From an uncultured Pelagibacteraceae bacterium (lineage in GTDB: Bacteria; Pseudomonadota; Alphaproteobacteria; Pelagibacterales; Pelagibacteraceae): DNA of 64,000 bases. The stretch spans positions 124,001 to 188,000 of the forward strand of contig CACJMB010000001.1 of assembly GCA_902594405.1 (NCBI GenBank). The letters are read 5' to 3'. Both the position numbers and the translations under genes were made by a program. Numbering within the stretch: the first letter of the stretch is position 1; every line of letters starts with the position of its first letter. The notes under the pieces are model-generated. The model worked only from the letters and a program-made list of their open reading frames with translations, searched no databases and was not told where the DNA came from. This document shows positions 47,648 through 57,809 of the stretch, in pieces.

Positions 47648-48855
47648 TTTCTACTTTAGAAAAAGAAATAACTTATAGATTTTTAAAAGCCAGAAAAAAA
47701 GATGGCTTTTTAAATGTTATATCAATTTTTTCTTTTATTGGCATAAGCCTTGGTGTTGCAGTTCTCATCATCGTAATGTCAGTTATGAATGGATTTAGAA
47801 CTGAATTAATTGACAAGATAGTAGGCTTTAATGCGCATGCGGTTGTCAAACCTTACGATAAACCGTTAGCCTCTTTGTCAGACAAAGATTTTGCTAAAGG
47901 TGTATTATCAAATGACGGAGAAGCAGTTATTTTTCACAAGAATGGCACCAAAGGAGTTTTGCTAAAAGGTTATTTGGAAAAAGATTTTAAAGATCTAGAA
48001 ATTACATTTAATGATAGTTTTTTTGGTTCTAAAAATTTAAATGAAAATACAATTTCTATTGGTCGAGATTTAAGTAATATCTTAGGATTAGATATTGGAG
48101 ATGAGGTTTCAATTACTTCACCATCTGGAGTTCAAACGTTAGTTGGGTCTTTACCAAAACAAAAATTATTTCTCATAACCTCAATATTTGAAAGCGGATT
48201 ATCAGAATATGATGAAAATATTGCTTATATAAATTTAAACACTTTAGAAGTTTTTTTTGACAAAAATAAAAATGATAGATTTACCGAGTATTATTTTAAA
48301 GATCCAAAAAATATAGAAAATCATAAAAACAAACTTATGAAACTATACCCCGATGCATTTGTATATACATGGGCTGATATGAATAGTTCATTATTTTCAG
48401 CACTTAAAGTTGAGAGAAATGTGATGTTTATTATTTTATCTTTAATTATTATTGTTGCTGCTTTCAATATAATTTCAGGTTTAACAATTTTAGTTAAAAA
48501 TAAAACTCGAGATATTGCAATTTTAAAATCTATTGGAGTTTTGAATAAATCTATAATTAAAATTTTTTTTCTTGTTGGTGTTTCAATTGGAACTTCAGCA
48601 ACAATTTTTGGAATATTTCTAGGTGTAACATTCTCAATTTATGTAGAAAACATTAGACAATTTTTGAGTTCTACTTTTAATATTAGTTTATTTCCAGAGG
48701 AAATATATTTTTTGAGCAAGATGCCCTCAGAAATAAATATTAATTCTATAGTAATTATAACAATTTGTTCAATATTAATAACAATAGTAGTTTCTATATT
48801 TCCAGCGCTTAAAGCTGCAAATATGGATCCTATTAAATCACTGAAGTATGAATAA
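47644..48855 (+). CDS. lolC: lipoprotein-releasing ABC transporter permease LolC/LolE
   Basis: A 403-aa inner-membrane permease that extracts outer-membrane lipoproteins from the inner membrane. Start is TTG at 47644 overlapping the proS stop (TTGA). It has an N-terminal span after YRFLKARKKDGFLNVISIFSFIGISLGVAVLIIVMSVMNGFR (conserved YRF...G), a large periplasmic domain, and three C-terminal spans with KTRDIAILKSIG. Only one permease gene is present, so a homodimer is likely, in place of LolC+LolE. Confidence 0.92.
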   Translation: MISTLEKEITYRFLKARKKDGFLNVISIFSFIGISLGVAVLIIVMSVMNGFRTELIDKIVGFNAHAVVKPYDKPLASLSDKDFAKGVLSNDGEAVIFHKNGTKGVLLKGYLEKDFKDLEITFNDSFFGSKNLNENTISIGRDLSNILGLDIGDEVSITSPSGVQTLVGSLPKQKLFLITSIFESGLSEYDENIAYINLNTLEVFFDKNKNDRFTEYYFKDPKNIENHKNKLMKLYPDAFVYTWADMNSSLFSALKVERNVMFIILSLIIIVAAFNIISGLTILVKNKTRDIAILKSIGVLNKSIIKIFFLVGVSIGTSATIFGIFLGVTFSIYVENIRQFLSSTFNISLFPEEIYFLSKMPSEININSIVIITICSILITIVVSIFPALKAANMDPIKSLKYE

Positions 48856-49525
48856 TTTTTTAGAATTAATTAATATACGAAAAAGTTTTACAACGGAAAA
48901 AAAAATTAATGTATTAAGAGGTCTATCTAGAAAATTTAGGTTAGGTAAAACTTACGCAATAATGGGACCCTCTGGCTCTGGAAAATCAACTTTGCTTAAT
49001 TTAATTTCACTAATAGATAAACCAACATCTGGTAAAATTAAGTTTGATAATCTTGAGATTGATTTCAATCAAAATGAAAAAAATGATTTAATTAGAGCTA
49101 AAAAACTAGGCATCGTTTACCAAGAAAATAATCTTCTCACTGACTTTACAGCACTTGAAAATGTTTATTTTGCTTCTTTATCTCTTAATAATGACAAAAA
49201 ATTATCGCTATCTAAAGCTGAAAAATTATTAAAAAAAATTGGACTTTCAAACAGATTAAATCATTTTCCCTCACAACTTTCCGGTGGTGAAGCTCAAAGA
49301 GTCGCAATAGCAAGAGCGATTATTAATGATCCTCAAATTATTTTAGCTGATGAACCAACTGGTAGTTTAGATATGAATACTGCTAAAGATATTTTTAAAC
49401 TTTTACACAATCAAAAAAGATCAGATAGAATAATTATATTTGCAACTCATAATAGATTTTTTGCAAAAAAAGCAGATTATCTATTGGACATGAGAGATGG
49501 TAGTATAAAATCATCTAATGCCTGA
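48848..49525 (+). CDS. lolD: lipoprotein-releasing ABC transporter ATPase LolD
   Basis: A 225-aa ABC ATPase that powers LolC. Walker A GPSGSGKSTLLN, signature LSGGEAQRVAIARAI, and Walker B QIILADEPTGSLD are all intact. Overlaps lolC and dnaE by 8 bases each. Confidence 0.95.
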   Translation: MNNFLELINIRKSFTTEKKINVLRGLSRKFRLGKTYAIMGPSGSGKSTLLNLISLIDKPTSGKIKFDNLEIDFNQNEKNDLIRAKKLGIVYQENNLLTDFTALENVYFASLSLNNDKKLSLSKAEKLLKKIGLSNRLNHFPSQLSGGEAQRVAIARAIINDPQIILADEPTGSLDMNTAKDIFKLLHNQKRSDRIIIFATHNRFFAKKADYLLDMRDGSIKSSNA

Positions 49526-52500
49526 ATCTGTCTCACAAAATTTTAATCATCTAAAAATTCATACTCAATATTCAATTTGTGAAGGAGCTGCTAGAATTGA
49601 CGATTTACAAGAATATTCTAAGAAAAATAAAATTAAATCCTTAGGTTTATGTGATACCTCAAATTTATGCGGTGCACTAGAATTCGCTGAAAAGATCTCA
49701 AAGTCTGGTACTCAACCAATAATCGGAACTCAAATTAATTTTAAAATTGGTGAGACAACAGGTTTACTCCCTTTGTTTGCTTTAAATGAAGCTGGATATA
49801 AAAATATTATAGAACTTTCATCTTTATCGTATTTGGAAAACGATGAATTGTCAGATCCACATGTAGATTTTGAATTATTATTAAGCAATTCCAAAGGCGT
49901 AGCTGTATTTTCAGGAACTGTTTTTGGTTTATTTGGTAAATTATTTGATAAAGGAAAGTTTAGCAAAATTGATGAGCTTTATAATAAAATTAAAAATGCT
50001 TTTGATGACAGATTTTACTTAGAGATTCAAAGACATAATGATCAAAATGAAATTGGATTTGAAAAATTTAATTTAAAAAAATCCTTAGATTTAGAAATAC
50101 CTATTATTGCAACTAATGAAGTTTTTTATTTAGATAAAGAAATGCATGAAGCTCATGATGCTTTAATTTGTATCGGTAACAAGTCATATGTAAACGAAAA
50201 AAACAGATTAAGATTTACTGACCAACATTATTTAAAAACTAACTCCGAGATGTCTGAATTATTTGCTGATTTACCTGAAGCTTTAGAAAATAATTATAAT
50301 TTTCCACTAAGATGCAGTTATAGACCATTATTTTCTAACCCAATACTGCCTAATATTAGCAGTGATAAAGATGGAAATGCAGATGAAATTTTAAAAAAAG
50401 ATTCTATAGAGGGATTAAAAGTCAAATTCAATAAGGTCTTTAATTTAAGCGATGAAGATTTGGAAAATAATAATTCTTATAGAGAATATAAGAACAGACT
50501 TAATCATGAACTTTCTATTATTTTAGAAATGAAATATTCTAGTTATTTTCTTATAGTTGCTGATTACATTAAATGGGCTAAAAATAATGATATCCCTGTA
50601 GGTCCTGGTAGAGGCTCAGGTGCAGGTTCATTAGTAGCCTGGTGTTTGTCAATTACAGACGTTGATCCAATAAAATTTAACCTTATTTTTGAAAGATTTT
50701 TAAATCCAGATAGAATTTCAATGCCAGACTTTGATATAGATTTTTGTGAGGATAAAAGAGATCAAGTTTTTGAGTATCTAACTACAAAATATAAAGACAG
50801 TGTAGCTCACATTATAACATTTGGTAAATTAAAAGCACGAATGGTAATTAGAGATGTTGGAAGAGTTTTGGGATTAGCGTATGGATTTGTTGATAGCATA
50901 TCTAAAATGATACCTTTTGATCCATCTAGACCACAAAATTTAACACAGTGCATTGCTGGGGAGCCACGATTACAAAAACTTATAAATGATGATCCAAGGA
51001 TAAAGAAACTCACTGATCTCTCACTAAAACTAGAAGGTCTAAATAGAAATGTTGCCACACATGCTGCTGGGGTAGTAATAGCAGATAAAAAACTCACTGA
51101 AGTTGTTCCTTTATACAAAGATGTTTCTGCAGATTTATTATTACCATCTACTCAATTTGATATGTACTCAGCAGAAAATGCTGGTTTAGTAAAATTTGAT
51201 TTTTTGGGCTTAAAAACGCTAACCGTAATTAACAATACACAAAAACTTGTTAGAAAAAAAATTAAAGATTTTGATATAGAAAAAATAAGTTACGAAGATC
51301 AAAAAGTTTTTGATCTAATGTCAACAGGTAAAACAGTTGGCTTATTCCAAATTGAAAGTGCTGGTATGAGAGAAGCCCTGATTCAAATGAGACCAAATCA
51401 TATTGAAGATATTATTGCCTTAGTTGCTCTATACAGGCCGGGACCAATGAGCAATATTCCAACATATAATGACTGTAAACATGGAAAACAAAAACCAGAT
51501 TATTTACACCCACTTTTAGAAGATATTTTAAAACCAACTTATGGAGTAATTATTTATCAAGAGCAGGTAATGCAGATTGCGCAAAAATTATCAGGATTTA
51601 CAGCTGGACAAGCTGATCTTTTGAGAAGAGCAATGGGGAAAAAGAAAAGAGCAGAACTTGAAAAACAGAAACAAGGATTTATTGCTGGAGCTGTTAAAAA
51701 TGGAATAGCAAAAGATGTTGCTGCTGGGATTTTTTTAAAAATCGAACCATTTGCAGAATATGGATTTAATAAAAGTCATGCTGCTGCGTATGCAATCATT
51801 TCTTACCAAACTGCATTTTTAAAAACATATCATCCAAAAGAGTTCATTGCAGCATCAATGACTATGGATATATCAAATCAAAATAAGTTAAGTGAGTTTT
51901 ACGAAGAATTAAAAAGATTAAATGTTGAAGTTGTCCGTCCAGATATAAATGAGTGTTTTGCTGATTTTAGAACTATTGATAATAAATTCTATTATGCATT
52001 AGGAGGAATTAAAGCTGTAGGTTATGAGGCGATATCAAATGTAATACAAGAAAGGATTTTAAATGGTAAATTTGAGTCAATTCATGATTTTATAAATAGA
52101 GTAAATCCAAAAGATATAAACAAACTCCAATTAGAAGGTTTAGTTAAAGCGGGCGCTTTTGATAAATTAAATATAAATAGAAAAGTTTTATATGACTCAA
52201 TTCCAGGAATAATAGCTAAAAATAAAAATATATTTGAAAGTAAAGCTACTAATCAGATTGATTTATTTTCAGAGGACGAAAGTGCTAACGAAGATATTTT
52301 TATTAAAACTGAAGATTGGAAATTTGAGGAAAGATTGTCAAAAGAATTTGAAGCTTTAGGTTTCTTTATTTCAGATCATCCGTTAAATCAATTTAAAGAG
52401 ATTTTTGATGATTATAAAATAAACTTTTATTCAAACTTTGTTTCAGACGAAAGTTTAAAAGACTCCAATATTGCAGCAACATTATTAAAAATCCAAGAAA

Positions 52501-52934
52501 GAAAAACTGCAAAAGGAAATTCCTATGCTGTTTTAAAACTAACTGACTTATCAAGTATATTTGAACTCTTTATTTTTTCTGATGTATTAGAATTAAACAG
52601 AGAAGTTTTGAAAGAGGGAAATTCTCTTATTTTAACACTATTTAAAAATATTACTAATGACGAAAATAGGCTTACTAGAATTAATGTTCAAAAAATAGCT
52701 TCACTTAAAGATTTATTTAACAGTCCTATAACCGAGGTCTCATTTGAGCTTAAATCTGAAGAACAAATTGAAAAAATATCAAGAATGTTGAAACATGAAG
52801 GTAAAACTGTCATAAATATTAATTTAATTACAGAAGATAAAATTCTTAAATTTAGATTAAAAAATTTGCGTAAATTAGACCGAAAATCTCTAAATCTTAT
52901 GAGAAATCAAGAAATTCAGGCTATAATTAACTAA
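49518..52934 (+). CDS. dnaE: DNA polymerase III alpha subunit
   Basis: An 1138-aa replicative polymerase. The N-terminal PHP domain begins FNHLKIHTQYSICEGAARIDDL; polymerase motifs follow as PVGPGRGSGAGSLVAWCL and SMPDFDIDFCEDKRDQVFEYL. FLKTYHPKEFIAASMT and a helix-hairpin-helix plus OB region complete the DnaE1-like form. The start overlaps lolD by 8 bases. Confidence 0.96.
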   Translation: MPESVSQNFNHLKIHTQYSICEGAARIDDLQEYSKKNKIKSLGLCDTSNLCGALEFAEKISKSGTQPIIGTQINFKIGETTGLLPLFALNEAGYKNIIELSSLSYLENDELSDPHVDFELLLSNSKGVAVFSGTVFGLFGKLFDKGKFSKIDELYNKIKNAFDDRFYLEIQRHNDQNEIGFEKFNLKKSLDLEIPIIATNEVFYLDKEMHEAHDALICIGNKSYVNEKNRLRFTDQHYLKTNSEMSELFADLPEALENNYNFPLRCSYRPLFSNPILPNISSDKDGNADEILKKDSIEGLKVKFNKVFNLSDEDLENNNSYREYKNRLNHELSIILEMKYSSYFLIVADYIKWAKNNDIPVGPGRGSGAGSLVAWCLSITDVDPIKFNLIFERFLNPDRISMPDFDIDFCEDKRDQVFEYLTTKYKDSVAHIITFGKLKARMVIRDVGRVLGLAYGFVDSISKMIPFDPSRPQNLTQCIAGEPRLQKLINDDPRIKKLTDLSLKLEGLNRNVATHAAGVVIADKKLTEVVPLYKDVSADLLLPSTQFDMYSAENAGLVKFDFLGLKTLTVINNTQKLVRKKIKDFDIEKISYEDQKVFDLMSTGKTVGLFQIESAGMREALIQMRPNHIEDIIALVALYRPGPMSNIPTYNDCKHGKQKPDYLHPLLEDILKPTYGVIIYQEQVMQIAQKLSGFTAGQADLLRRAMGKKKRAELEKQKQGFIAGAVKNGIAKDVAAGIFLKIEPFAEYGFNKSHAAAYAIISYQTAFLKTYHPKEFIAASMTMDISNQNKLSEFYEELKRLNVEVVRPDINECFADFRTIDNKFYYALGGIKAVGYEAISNVIQERILNGKFESIHDFINRVNPKDINKLQLEGLVKAGAFDKLNINRKVLYDSIPGIIAKNKNIFESKATNQIDLFSEDESANEDIFIKTEDWKFEERLSKEFEALGFFISDHPLNQFKEIFDDYKINFYSNFVSDESLKDSNIAATLLKIQERKTAKGNSYAVLKLTDLSSIFELFIFSDVLELNREVLKEGNSLILTLFKNITNDENRLTRINVQKIASLKDLFNSPITEVSFELKSEEQIEKISRMLKHEGKTVININLITEDKILKFRLKNLRKLDRKSLNLMRNQEIQAIIN

Positions 52935-52951
52935 ATAATCGCTTGTTAATT

Positions 52952-52971
52952 TTTGTAAATATTTGTAAATA
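52952..52971. repeat. tandem direct repeat TTTGTAAATA x2
   Basis: TTTGTAAATA at 52952-52961 is repeated immediately at 52962-52971, and a degenerate third copy (CTTCGTAAAA) follows. It lies across the likely -35 area of the rpsB promoter, so it may be a binding site or a slippage product. Confidence 0.5.
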
Positions 52972-52982
52972 CTTCGTAAAAT
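52953..52982 (+). promoter_or_regulatory. rpsB: candidate rpsB promoter
   Basis: TTGTAA (52953-52958), 18 bases, TAAAAT (52977-52982). The predicted start near 52990 falls just before the folded rpsB leader element. Confidence 0.45.
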
Positions 52983-52994
52983 TAAATTAACACG

Positions 52995-53060
52995 CACACA
53001 GTTGTTGGTTTTATACCTCCGGTCCTTAATTGGAAATTACTGTGGTGGCTTAACCGGGAA
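52995..53060 (+). promoter_or_regulatory. rpsB leader RNA with potential pseudoknot over the ribosome binding site
   Basis: In the rpsB leader CACAGT (52997-53002) can pair with ACTGTG (53039-53044), and CCGGT (53019-53023) with ACCGG (53053-53057). The order A-B-A'-B' is that of an H-type pseudoknot. A small AATT-GGA-AATT hairpin (53028-53038) fits between them. The last strand runs into GGGA (53056-53059), the Shine-Dalgarno 7 bases before the ATG. This is the expected layout of an autoregulatory leader where ribosomal protein S2 would stabilise a fold that blocks initiation. Structured rpsB leaders have been described in other bacteria; I cannot confirm identity with a known family. Confidence 0.6.
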
Positions 53061-53065
53061 TAAAT

Positions 53066-53875
53066 ATGAAAATACCTAACGTTACAATACAACAATTATT
53101 AGAAGCAGGAGTTCATCTTGGACATAAAACTTTAAGATGGAACCCAAAAATGAAAAAATACATTTTTGGAAAAAGAGACTCAATTCACATTATAGACCTG
53201 ACCCAGACTCTTGAGTTAACCAAAGTAGCTTTGGAGAAAGTTTATAAAACCATAACAAATAATGGAAAAATTTTATTTGTATCTACGAAAAAACAAGCAT
53301 CAGAAGCTATAGCTGAAGTAGCTAAAGAAACAGATCAATATTTTGTAAATTATAGATGGTTAGGTGGTATGTTAACAAATTGGGGAACAATATCAAATTC
53401 TATAAAAAAACTTAAAAAATTAGAAAGCGATTTAGTAGCTGAAAATAGAGGTTTTACTAAAAAAGAGCTTTTAAAAATGAGTGTAAAAAAAGATAAACTT
53501 CAAAGATCTTTGGGGGGTATAGCTGAAATGAAAAAAATTCCAGATTTAGTATTTGTTATAGATACAAATTTTGAATCTTTAGCTATTGCAGAGTCTGCGA
53601 AATTAGGTATACCAATAATAGCAATTTTAGACAGTAATTCTAATCCAGATAATATTGACTACCCGATTCCAGGTAATGATGATGCAAGAAGATCTATTGA
53701 TCTTTATTGTAATTTAATCAAAGAAACCATCAACAGTGCTAAAAGTTCTATACCTGAAGTGGAGAAAAAAAAAGATAAAGTTAAAGATGATAATAAATCA
53801 AAAACTATTGAAGAATTAGATAGAGAAAAATTAGAAAAAAAATTTTCTAAAGATGATAAGGAGAAATTAAATTAA
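53066..53875 (+). CDS. rpsB: 30S ribosomal protein S2
   Basis: A 269-aa S2 protein: [25 protein letters not shown] at the N-terminus, [14 protein letters not shown], and [14 protein letters not shown]. The last ~30 residues are a lysine/aspartate-rich tail ([13 protein letters not shown]) beyond the core. Its stop shares one base with tsf. Confidence 0.97.
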   Translation: MKIPNVTIQQLLEAGVHLGHKTLRWNPKMKKYIFGKRDSIHIIDLTQTLELTKVALEKVYKTITNNGKILFVSTKKQASEAIAEVAKETDQYFVNYRWLGGMLTNWGTISNSIKKLKKLESDLVAENRGFTKKELLKMSVKKDKLQRSLGGIAEMKKIPDLVFVIDTNFESLAIAESAKLGIPIIAILDSNSNPDNIDYPIPGNDDARRSIDLYCNLIKETINSAKSSIPEVEKKKDKVKDDNKSKTIEELDREKLEKKFSKDDKEKLN

Positions 53876-54726
53876 TGAGTGATATAGAGAAAGTAAAAAA
53901 ACTTAGAGAAGCTACTGGCGCTGGTTTTAAAGATTGTAACTTAGCTATTAAAGAGTCAAATGGAGATTTAGATAAAGCAATTGAAGTTTTAAGAGTAAAA
54001 GGAATTTCAAAAGCGTCTAAAAAAATGTCTAGAGATGCAAAAGAAGGAGTTGTAGTAGTTAGTGGAGACGACAGCAAAACTTCTGTGATAGAGGTAAATT
54101 GCGAAACGGATTTTGTTGCAAAAAATGATGATTTTATTTCCTTTGTTAAAGAACTAAGCGAATTAAACAACGATAACAATTCAAACATTGAAGATTTAAA
54201 AACATCTAAAATGAAAAATGGACAAACAGTTGATGATAATTTAGTAGCTTTAATTGCAAAAATTGGTGAAAAAATTACAATAGGAAAAGCTAAAACTATT
54301 CAAAATACCGACGGAGTTAATAACCACTATCTTCATACAGTTGTAAAAGATAATGTTGCAAAGTTAGCTGTAATGGTTTCATTAGATACTAAAGATAATT
54401 CTGATACGGTTAAAACATTCAGCAAACAATTATCTATGCATATTGCAGCATCAAACCCACTAGCTTTAGAGTCAAACTCAATAGATCAATCTATTATAGA
54501 CAAAGAACAAGAGTTAGTTACTGAAGAATTAAAGAACTCTGGAAAACCTGAGGATATTGCAAAAAAAATAAGCTTAGGTAAGATGAATAAATTTAAAGAA
54601 GAAAATGCTCTTTTAACACAGGCTTGGGTAATGGAACCTAAAAAGAAAGTTAAAGATGTATTAAAAGAACTGTCTATAGCTGATTTGAAAATTAAAGAGT
54701 TTTATAGAATAAAGATTGGAGAATAA
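53875..54726 (+). CDS. tsf: translation elongation factor Ts
   Basis: A 283-aa nucleotide exchange factor for EF-Tu. The N-terminal UBA-like domain [19 protein letters not shown] and the conserved [15 protein letters not shown] are visible. frr follows directly with no pyrH in between. Confidence 0.97.
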   Translation: MSDIEKVKKLREATGAGFKDCNLAIKESNGDLDKAIEVLRVKGISKASKKMSRDAKEGVVVVSGDDSKTSVIEVNCETDFVAKNDDFISFVKELSELNNDNNSNIEDLKTSKMKNGQTVDDNLVALIAKIGEKITIGKAKTIQNTDGVNNHYLHTVVKDNVAKLAVMVSLDTKDNSDTVKTFSKQLSMHIAASNPLALESNSIDQSIIDKEQELVTEELKNSGKPEDIAKKISLGKMNKFKEENALLTQAWVMEPKKKVKDVLKELSIADLKIKEFYRIKIGE

Positions 54727-55278
54727 ATGTTTGATGAGAAATCATACAGCCTTAAAATGGATAAAGCCATTGAGGTATTCTCTAAAGAACTATCATCCTT
54801 ACGTACGGGTAGAGCAAATGCTTCAATGTTGGATTTAATTAAAGTTGATGTTTATGGTCAACAAATGCCAATAAATCAAGTTGGAAGTATAACAACTCCT
54901 GAGCCTAGAATGATAAATATTCAAGTATGGGACGCTAACAATGTATCATTAGTAGACGCAGCAATACAAAAATCGGACTTAGGACTAAATCCTCAAATAG
55001 ATGGACAATTAATAAGGTTACCTGTACCAGAACTTAATGAAGAAAGAAGAACTGAGCTTAAAAAATTAATTAAATCTATCGGTGAAAAATGTAAAGTTTC
55101 AATTCGAAATATTCGAAGAGAGGCAAATGAAGATCTAAAGAAACTTTTAAAAACAAAAGAGATTAGTGAAGACGATGAAAAATCTAATGAAAAAAAAGTT
55201 CAAACAATAACAGATAATCATATTAAATCAGTTGATGATAAAGTTTCATTAAAAGAAAAAGAAATAATGACAATATGA
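54727..55278 (+). CDS. frr: ribosome recycling factor
   Basis: A 183-aa factor that splits post-termination ribosomes with EF-G. LSSLRTGRANASMLD, the INQVGSITTPEPRM segment, and RLPVPELNEERRTEL are diagnostic. Starts immediately after the tsf stop and overlaps uppS by 4 bases. Confidence 0.97.
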   Translation: MFDEKSYSLKMDKAIEVFSKELSSLRTGRANASMLDLIKVDVYGQQMPINQVGSITTPEPRMINIQVWDANNVSLVDAAIQKSDLGLNPQIDGQLIRLPVPELNEERRTELKKLIKSIGEKCKVSIRNIRREANEDLKKLLKTKEISEDDEKSNEKKVQTITDNHIKSVDDKVSLKEKEIMTI

Positions 55279-55949
55279 ACCCTTTAAATCATGTGGCCAT
55301 TATTATGGATGGCAACGGTAGATGGGGATTGAAAAATGAAAATTCTAGAAATGCTGGTCATAAAGCTGGACTTAAAACTGTTGAAAAGATCATTAAGGAA
55401 AGTATTAAAAACAATGTTAAATTTTTAACTTTATTTGCTTTTTCAACAGAGAATTGGAAAAGACCAAAAAAAGAAATAAGTTTTCTTTTTAATTTACTTG
55501 AAGATTTTTTAAAAAATAAGATTGATGATCTTAATAAACAAAATATTAAACTTAAAATTATAGGTATTAAAAATTTTTCAACTAGATTAAATAAACTGCT
55601 AAATATATCTGAAAAAAAAACATCAAAAAATACTAAAATTCAAATTAATCTTGCATTAAATTATGGATCAAAATCTGAACTTGTTAATGCTTTTAAAAAT
55701 TTAATAAAAAATAACGATAAGATAAACGAAAAAAATCTATCAAAACATTTACAAACAAAAAACATTCCCGATCCAGATATATTAATAAGAACTGGAGATA
55801 AAAAAAGATTAAGTAACTTTTTGTTATGGCAACTTGCTTATTCTGAAATTTTTTTTGAAAAGAAATTGTGGCCAGATTTTAACGAAAATGATTATAATAA
55901 GATTATTAAAAAGTTTAGATCTATTAAAAGAAACTTTGGAAAAATTTGA
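55275..55949 (+). CDS. uppS: undecaprenyl diphosphate synthase (cis-prenyltransferase)
   Basis: A 224-aa enzyme making the C55 lipid carrier for peptidoglycan and LPS. HVAIIMDGNGRWG near residue 6 holds the catalytic Asp; FAFSTENWKRP and LIRTGDKKRLSNFLLWQLAYSE are conserved segments. Start ATG overlaps the frr stop (ATGA). Confidence 0.95.
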   Translation: MNPLNHVAIIMDGNGRWGLKNENSRNAGHKAGLKTVEKIIKESIKNNVKFLTLFAFSTENWKRPKKEISFLFNLLEDFLKNKIDDLNKQNIKLKIIGIKNFSTRLNKLLNISEKKTSKNTKIQINLALNYGSKSELVNAFKNLIKNNDKINEKNLSKHLQTKNIPDPDILIRTGDKKRLSNFLLWQLAYSEIFFEKKLWPDFNENDYNKIIKKFRSIKRNFGKI

Positions 55950-56614
55950 TGAATAATAATTTAACTAAGAGGCTTATTAGCTCTTTAATAATTTTACCAA
56001 TTACACTTTTGTTCATAATTAACGGTTCATTATTTTTTATGTTTTTTTTAAGTATTTTATTTTTAGTTACCTCTTATGAGTGGATGAAAATGACTAAAAG
56101 AAAGATATTATATAAATCTATTGGTATTATTTTTTTAATTTTTTCTTTTTACTCAGCTTTTGTTCTTAGAACTTATGCAGGATTAAATTTTTTTCTTTTT
56201 ATAATTTTAATATCAATTTTTACAGATATAGGTGGTTATATTTTTGGAAATTTTTTTAAAGGACCAAAACTAACAAAGATAAGCCCGAATAAAACTTATT
56301 CAGGAGTTATTGGAAGTCTATTAATGCCCGTGTTCGCCGGTTTACTTTATATCCAATACATAAAACTTCCTCTTGGAATTCTTGTACCACTTAAACTAGA
56401 TACACTTAGTAATAATTTTGATTTAAATTTTCTTATTATGATTTTATCTATTTCAATAATAAGTCAGTTAGGTGATTTAACAATTTCCTATTTTAAAAGA
56501 TTGTCAAAAATAAAAGATACAGGGAAAATCCTCCCCGGACATGGTGGTTTACTTGATAGATTAGATGGTTTGATTTTTGTAATTCCAATTTCGTACTTAT
56601 TTATTGTTTCATAA
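55949..56614 (+). CDS. cdsA: phosphatidate cytidylyltransferase
   Basis: A 221-aa membrane enzyme making CDP-diacylglycerol for phospholipids. The tracked ORF begins at TTG 55946; ATG at 55949 overlapping the uppS stop by one base is preferred. The C-terminal signature KIKDTGKILPGHGGLLDRLDG and earlier ISPNKTYSGVIGS are clear. Slightly shorter than typical (~260 aa). Confidence 0.93.
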   Translation: MNNNLTKRLISSLIILPITLLFIINGSLFFMFFLSILFLVTSYEWMKMTKRKILYKSIGIIFLIFSFYSAFVLRTYAGLNFFLFIILISIFTDIGGYIFGNFFKGPKLTKISPNKTYSGVIGSLLMPVFAGLLYIQYIKLPLGILVPLKLDTLSNNFDLNFLIMILSISIISQLGDLTISYFKRLSKIKDTGKILPGHGGLLDRLDGLIFVIPISYLFIVS

Positions 56615-56618
56615 AAAT

Positions 56619-57809
56619 ATGAAAAAAAAAATTGCTATACTAGGATCTACAGGCTCAATTGGTAAAACTTTATTAAATATTATTGAAAAAGATAGACAAA
56701 ATTTTGAAATTGTACTTTTGGCTGCAAATAAAAACCATAAATTACTATTGAAGCAGGCAAAAAAATATAAGGTTAAAAATTTAATAATTTCAAATTTAAA
56801 AAGTTATAAACATATAATCAAAAATAAAAAAAAATTAAAAATAAAAGTTTTTAACAATTTTAATTATTTTAATAAAATTTTTAAAAAGAAAATTGATTAT
56901 TCAATGAGTGCTATCACAGGAATAGACGGTCTAATACCAACTTTAAAAATTATTAAATATACAAAAAATATTGCAATAGCGAACAAAGAATCTATCATAT
57001 GTGGCTGGAGTCTAATAAAAAAAGAATTAGACAAACACAAAACTAATTTCATTCCAGTTGACTCAGAACATTTTTCTTTATGGTTTGCTTTAAAAGGAAG
57101 TGGTTCAAATAATATTGAAAAAATTTTTATTACTGCATCTGGTGGCCCTTTTTATAAATTTTCTTTAAATAAAATTTATACTGCTAAAATATCTGATGCA
57201 TTAAATCATCCAAATTGGAAGATGGGAAAAAAAATTTCAATAGACTCTGCAACAATGATAAATAAAGTTTATGAAGTAATTGAAGCAAAGAATATTTTTG
57301 AGATTCCATTTAAAAAAATTGAAATATTGACACATCCTAAATCCTACATTCATGCAATAATTAAATTTAATAATGGTCTAATTAAATTGATAGCACACGA
57401 AACTACTATGAAGATTCCTATATTTAACTCACTTTTTTCATCTGGATATAAAAAACTAAAGTCAAAAAAATTGAATTTAAAAACATTAAACAACTTAGAT
57501 TTTCAAAATGTAGATCTTAAAAAATATCCTATGGTAAAACTTTTAAAACATCTTCCAATTAAACAATCATTGTATGAAACAGTTATTGTTTCAGCTAATG
57601 ATACTCTTGTTTCACTCTATTTAAAAAAAAAAATTAAATTTCACGAAATAAATGAAAAATTATTCAAAATATTAAAACTTAAAGAGTTTAATAAATTTAA
57701 AAATATTTTACCAAGAAATAGTAGAGATATAATTAAACTCAATAATTATGTACGTTTAAAAATTTTGAAAACCGTGTATAAATCCCAGAATAATGATGAA
57801 TTTATCTAA
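56619..57809 (+). CDS. dxr: 1-deoxy-D-xylulose 5-phosphate reductoisomerase
   Basis: A 396-aa second enzyme of the MEP isoprenoid pathway. The ORF track starts at a TTG (56604) inside cdsA, but ATG at 56619 gives MKKKIAILGSTGSIGKTLL, the expected NADPH-binding start. IANKESIICGW, PVDSEHFSLW, TASGGPF and WKMGKKISIDSATMINK are intact. It overlaps bamA by 17 bases; no rseP intervenes. Confidence 0.95.
   Translation: MKKKIAILGSTGSIGKTLLNIIEKDRQNFEIVLLAANKNHKLLLKQAKKYKVKNLIISNLKSYKHIIKNKKKLKIKVFNNFNYFNKIFKKKIDYSMSAITGIDGLIPTLKIIKYTKNIAIANKESIICGWSLIKKELDKHKTNFIPVDSEHFSLWFALKGSGSNNIEKIFITASGGPFYKFSLNKIYTAKISDALNHPNWKMGKKISIDSATMINKVYEVIEAKNIFEIPFKKIEILTHPKSYIHAIIKFNNGLIKLIAHETTMKIPIFNSLFSSGYKKLKSKKLNLKTLNNLDFQNVDLKKYPMVKLLKHLPIKQSLYETVIVSANDTLVSLYLKKKIKFHEINEKLFKILKLKEFNKFKNILPRNSRDIIKLNNYVRLKILKTVYKSQNNDEFI

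Noticed and set aside
53847-54188. 113-aa minus-strand ORF antisense to rpsB/tsf
   Set aside because: Lies across two well-identified translation genes and has no recognisable motif.
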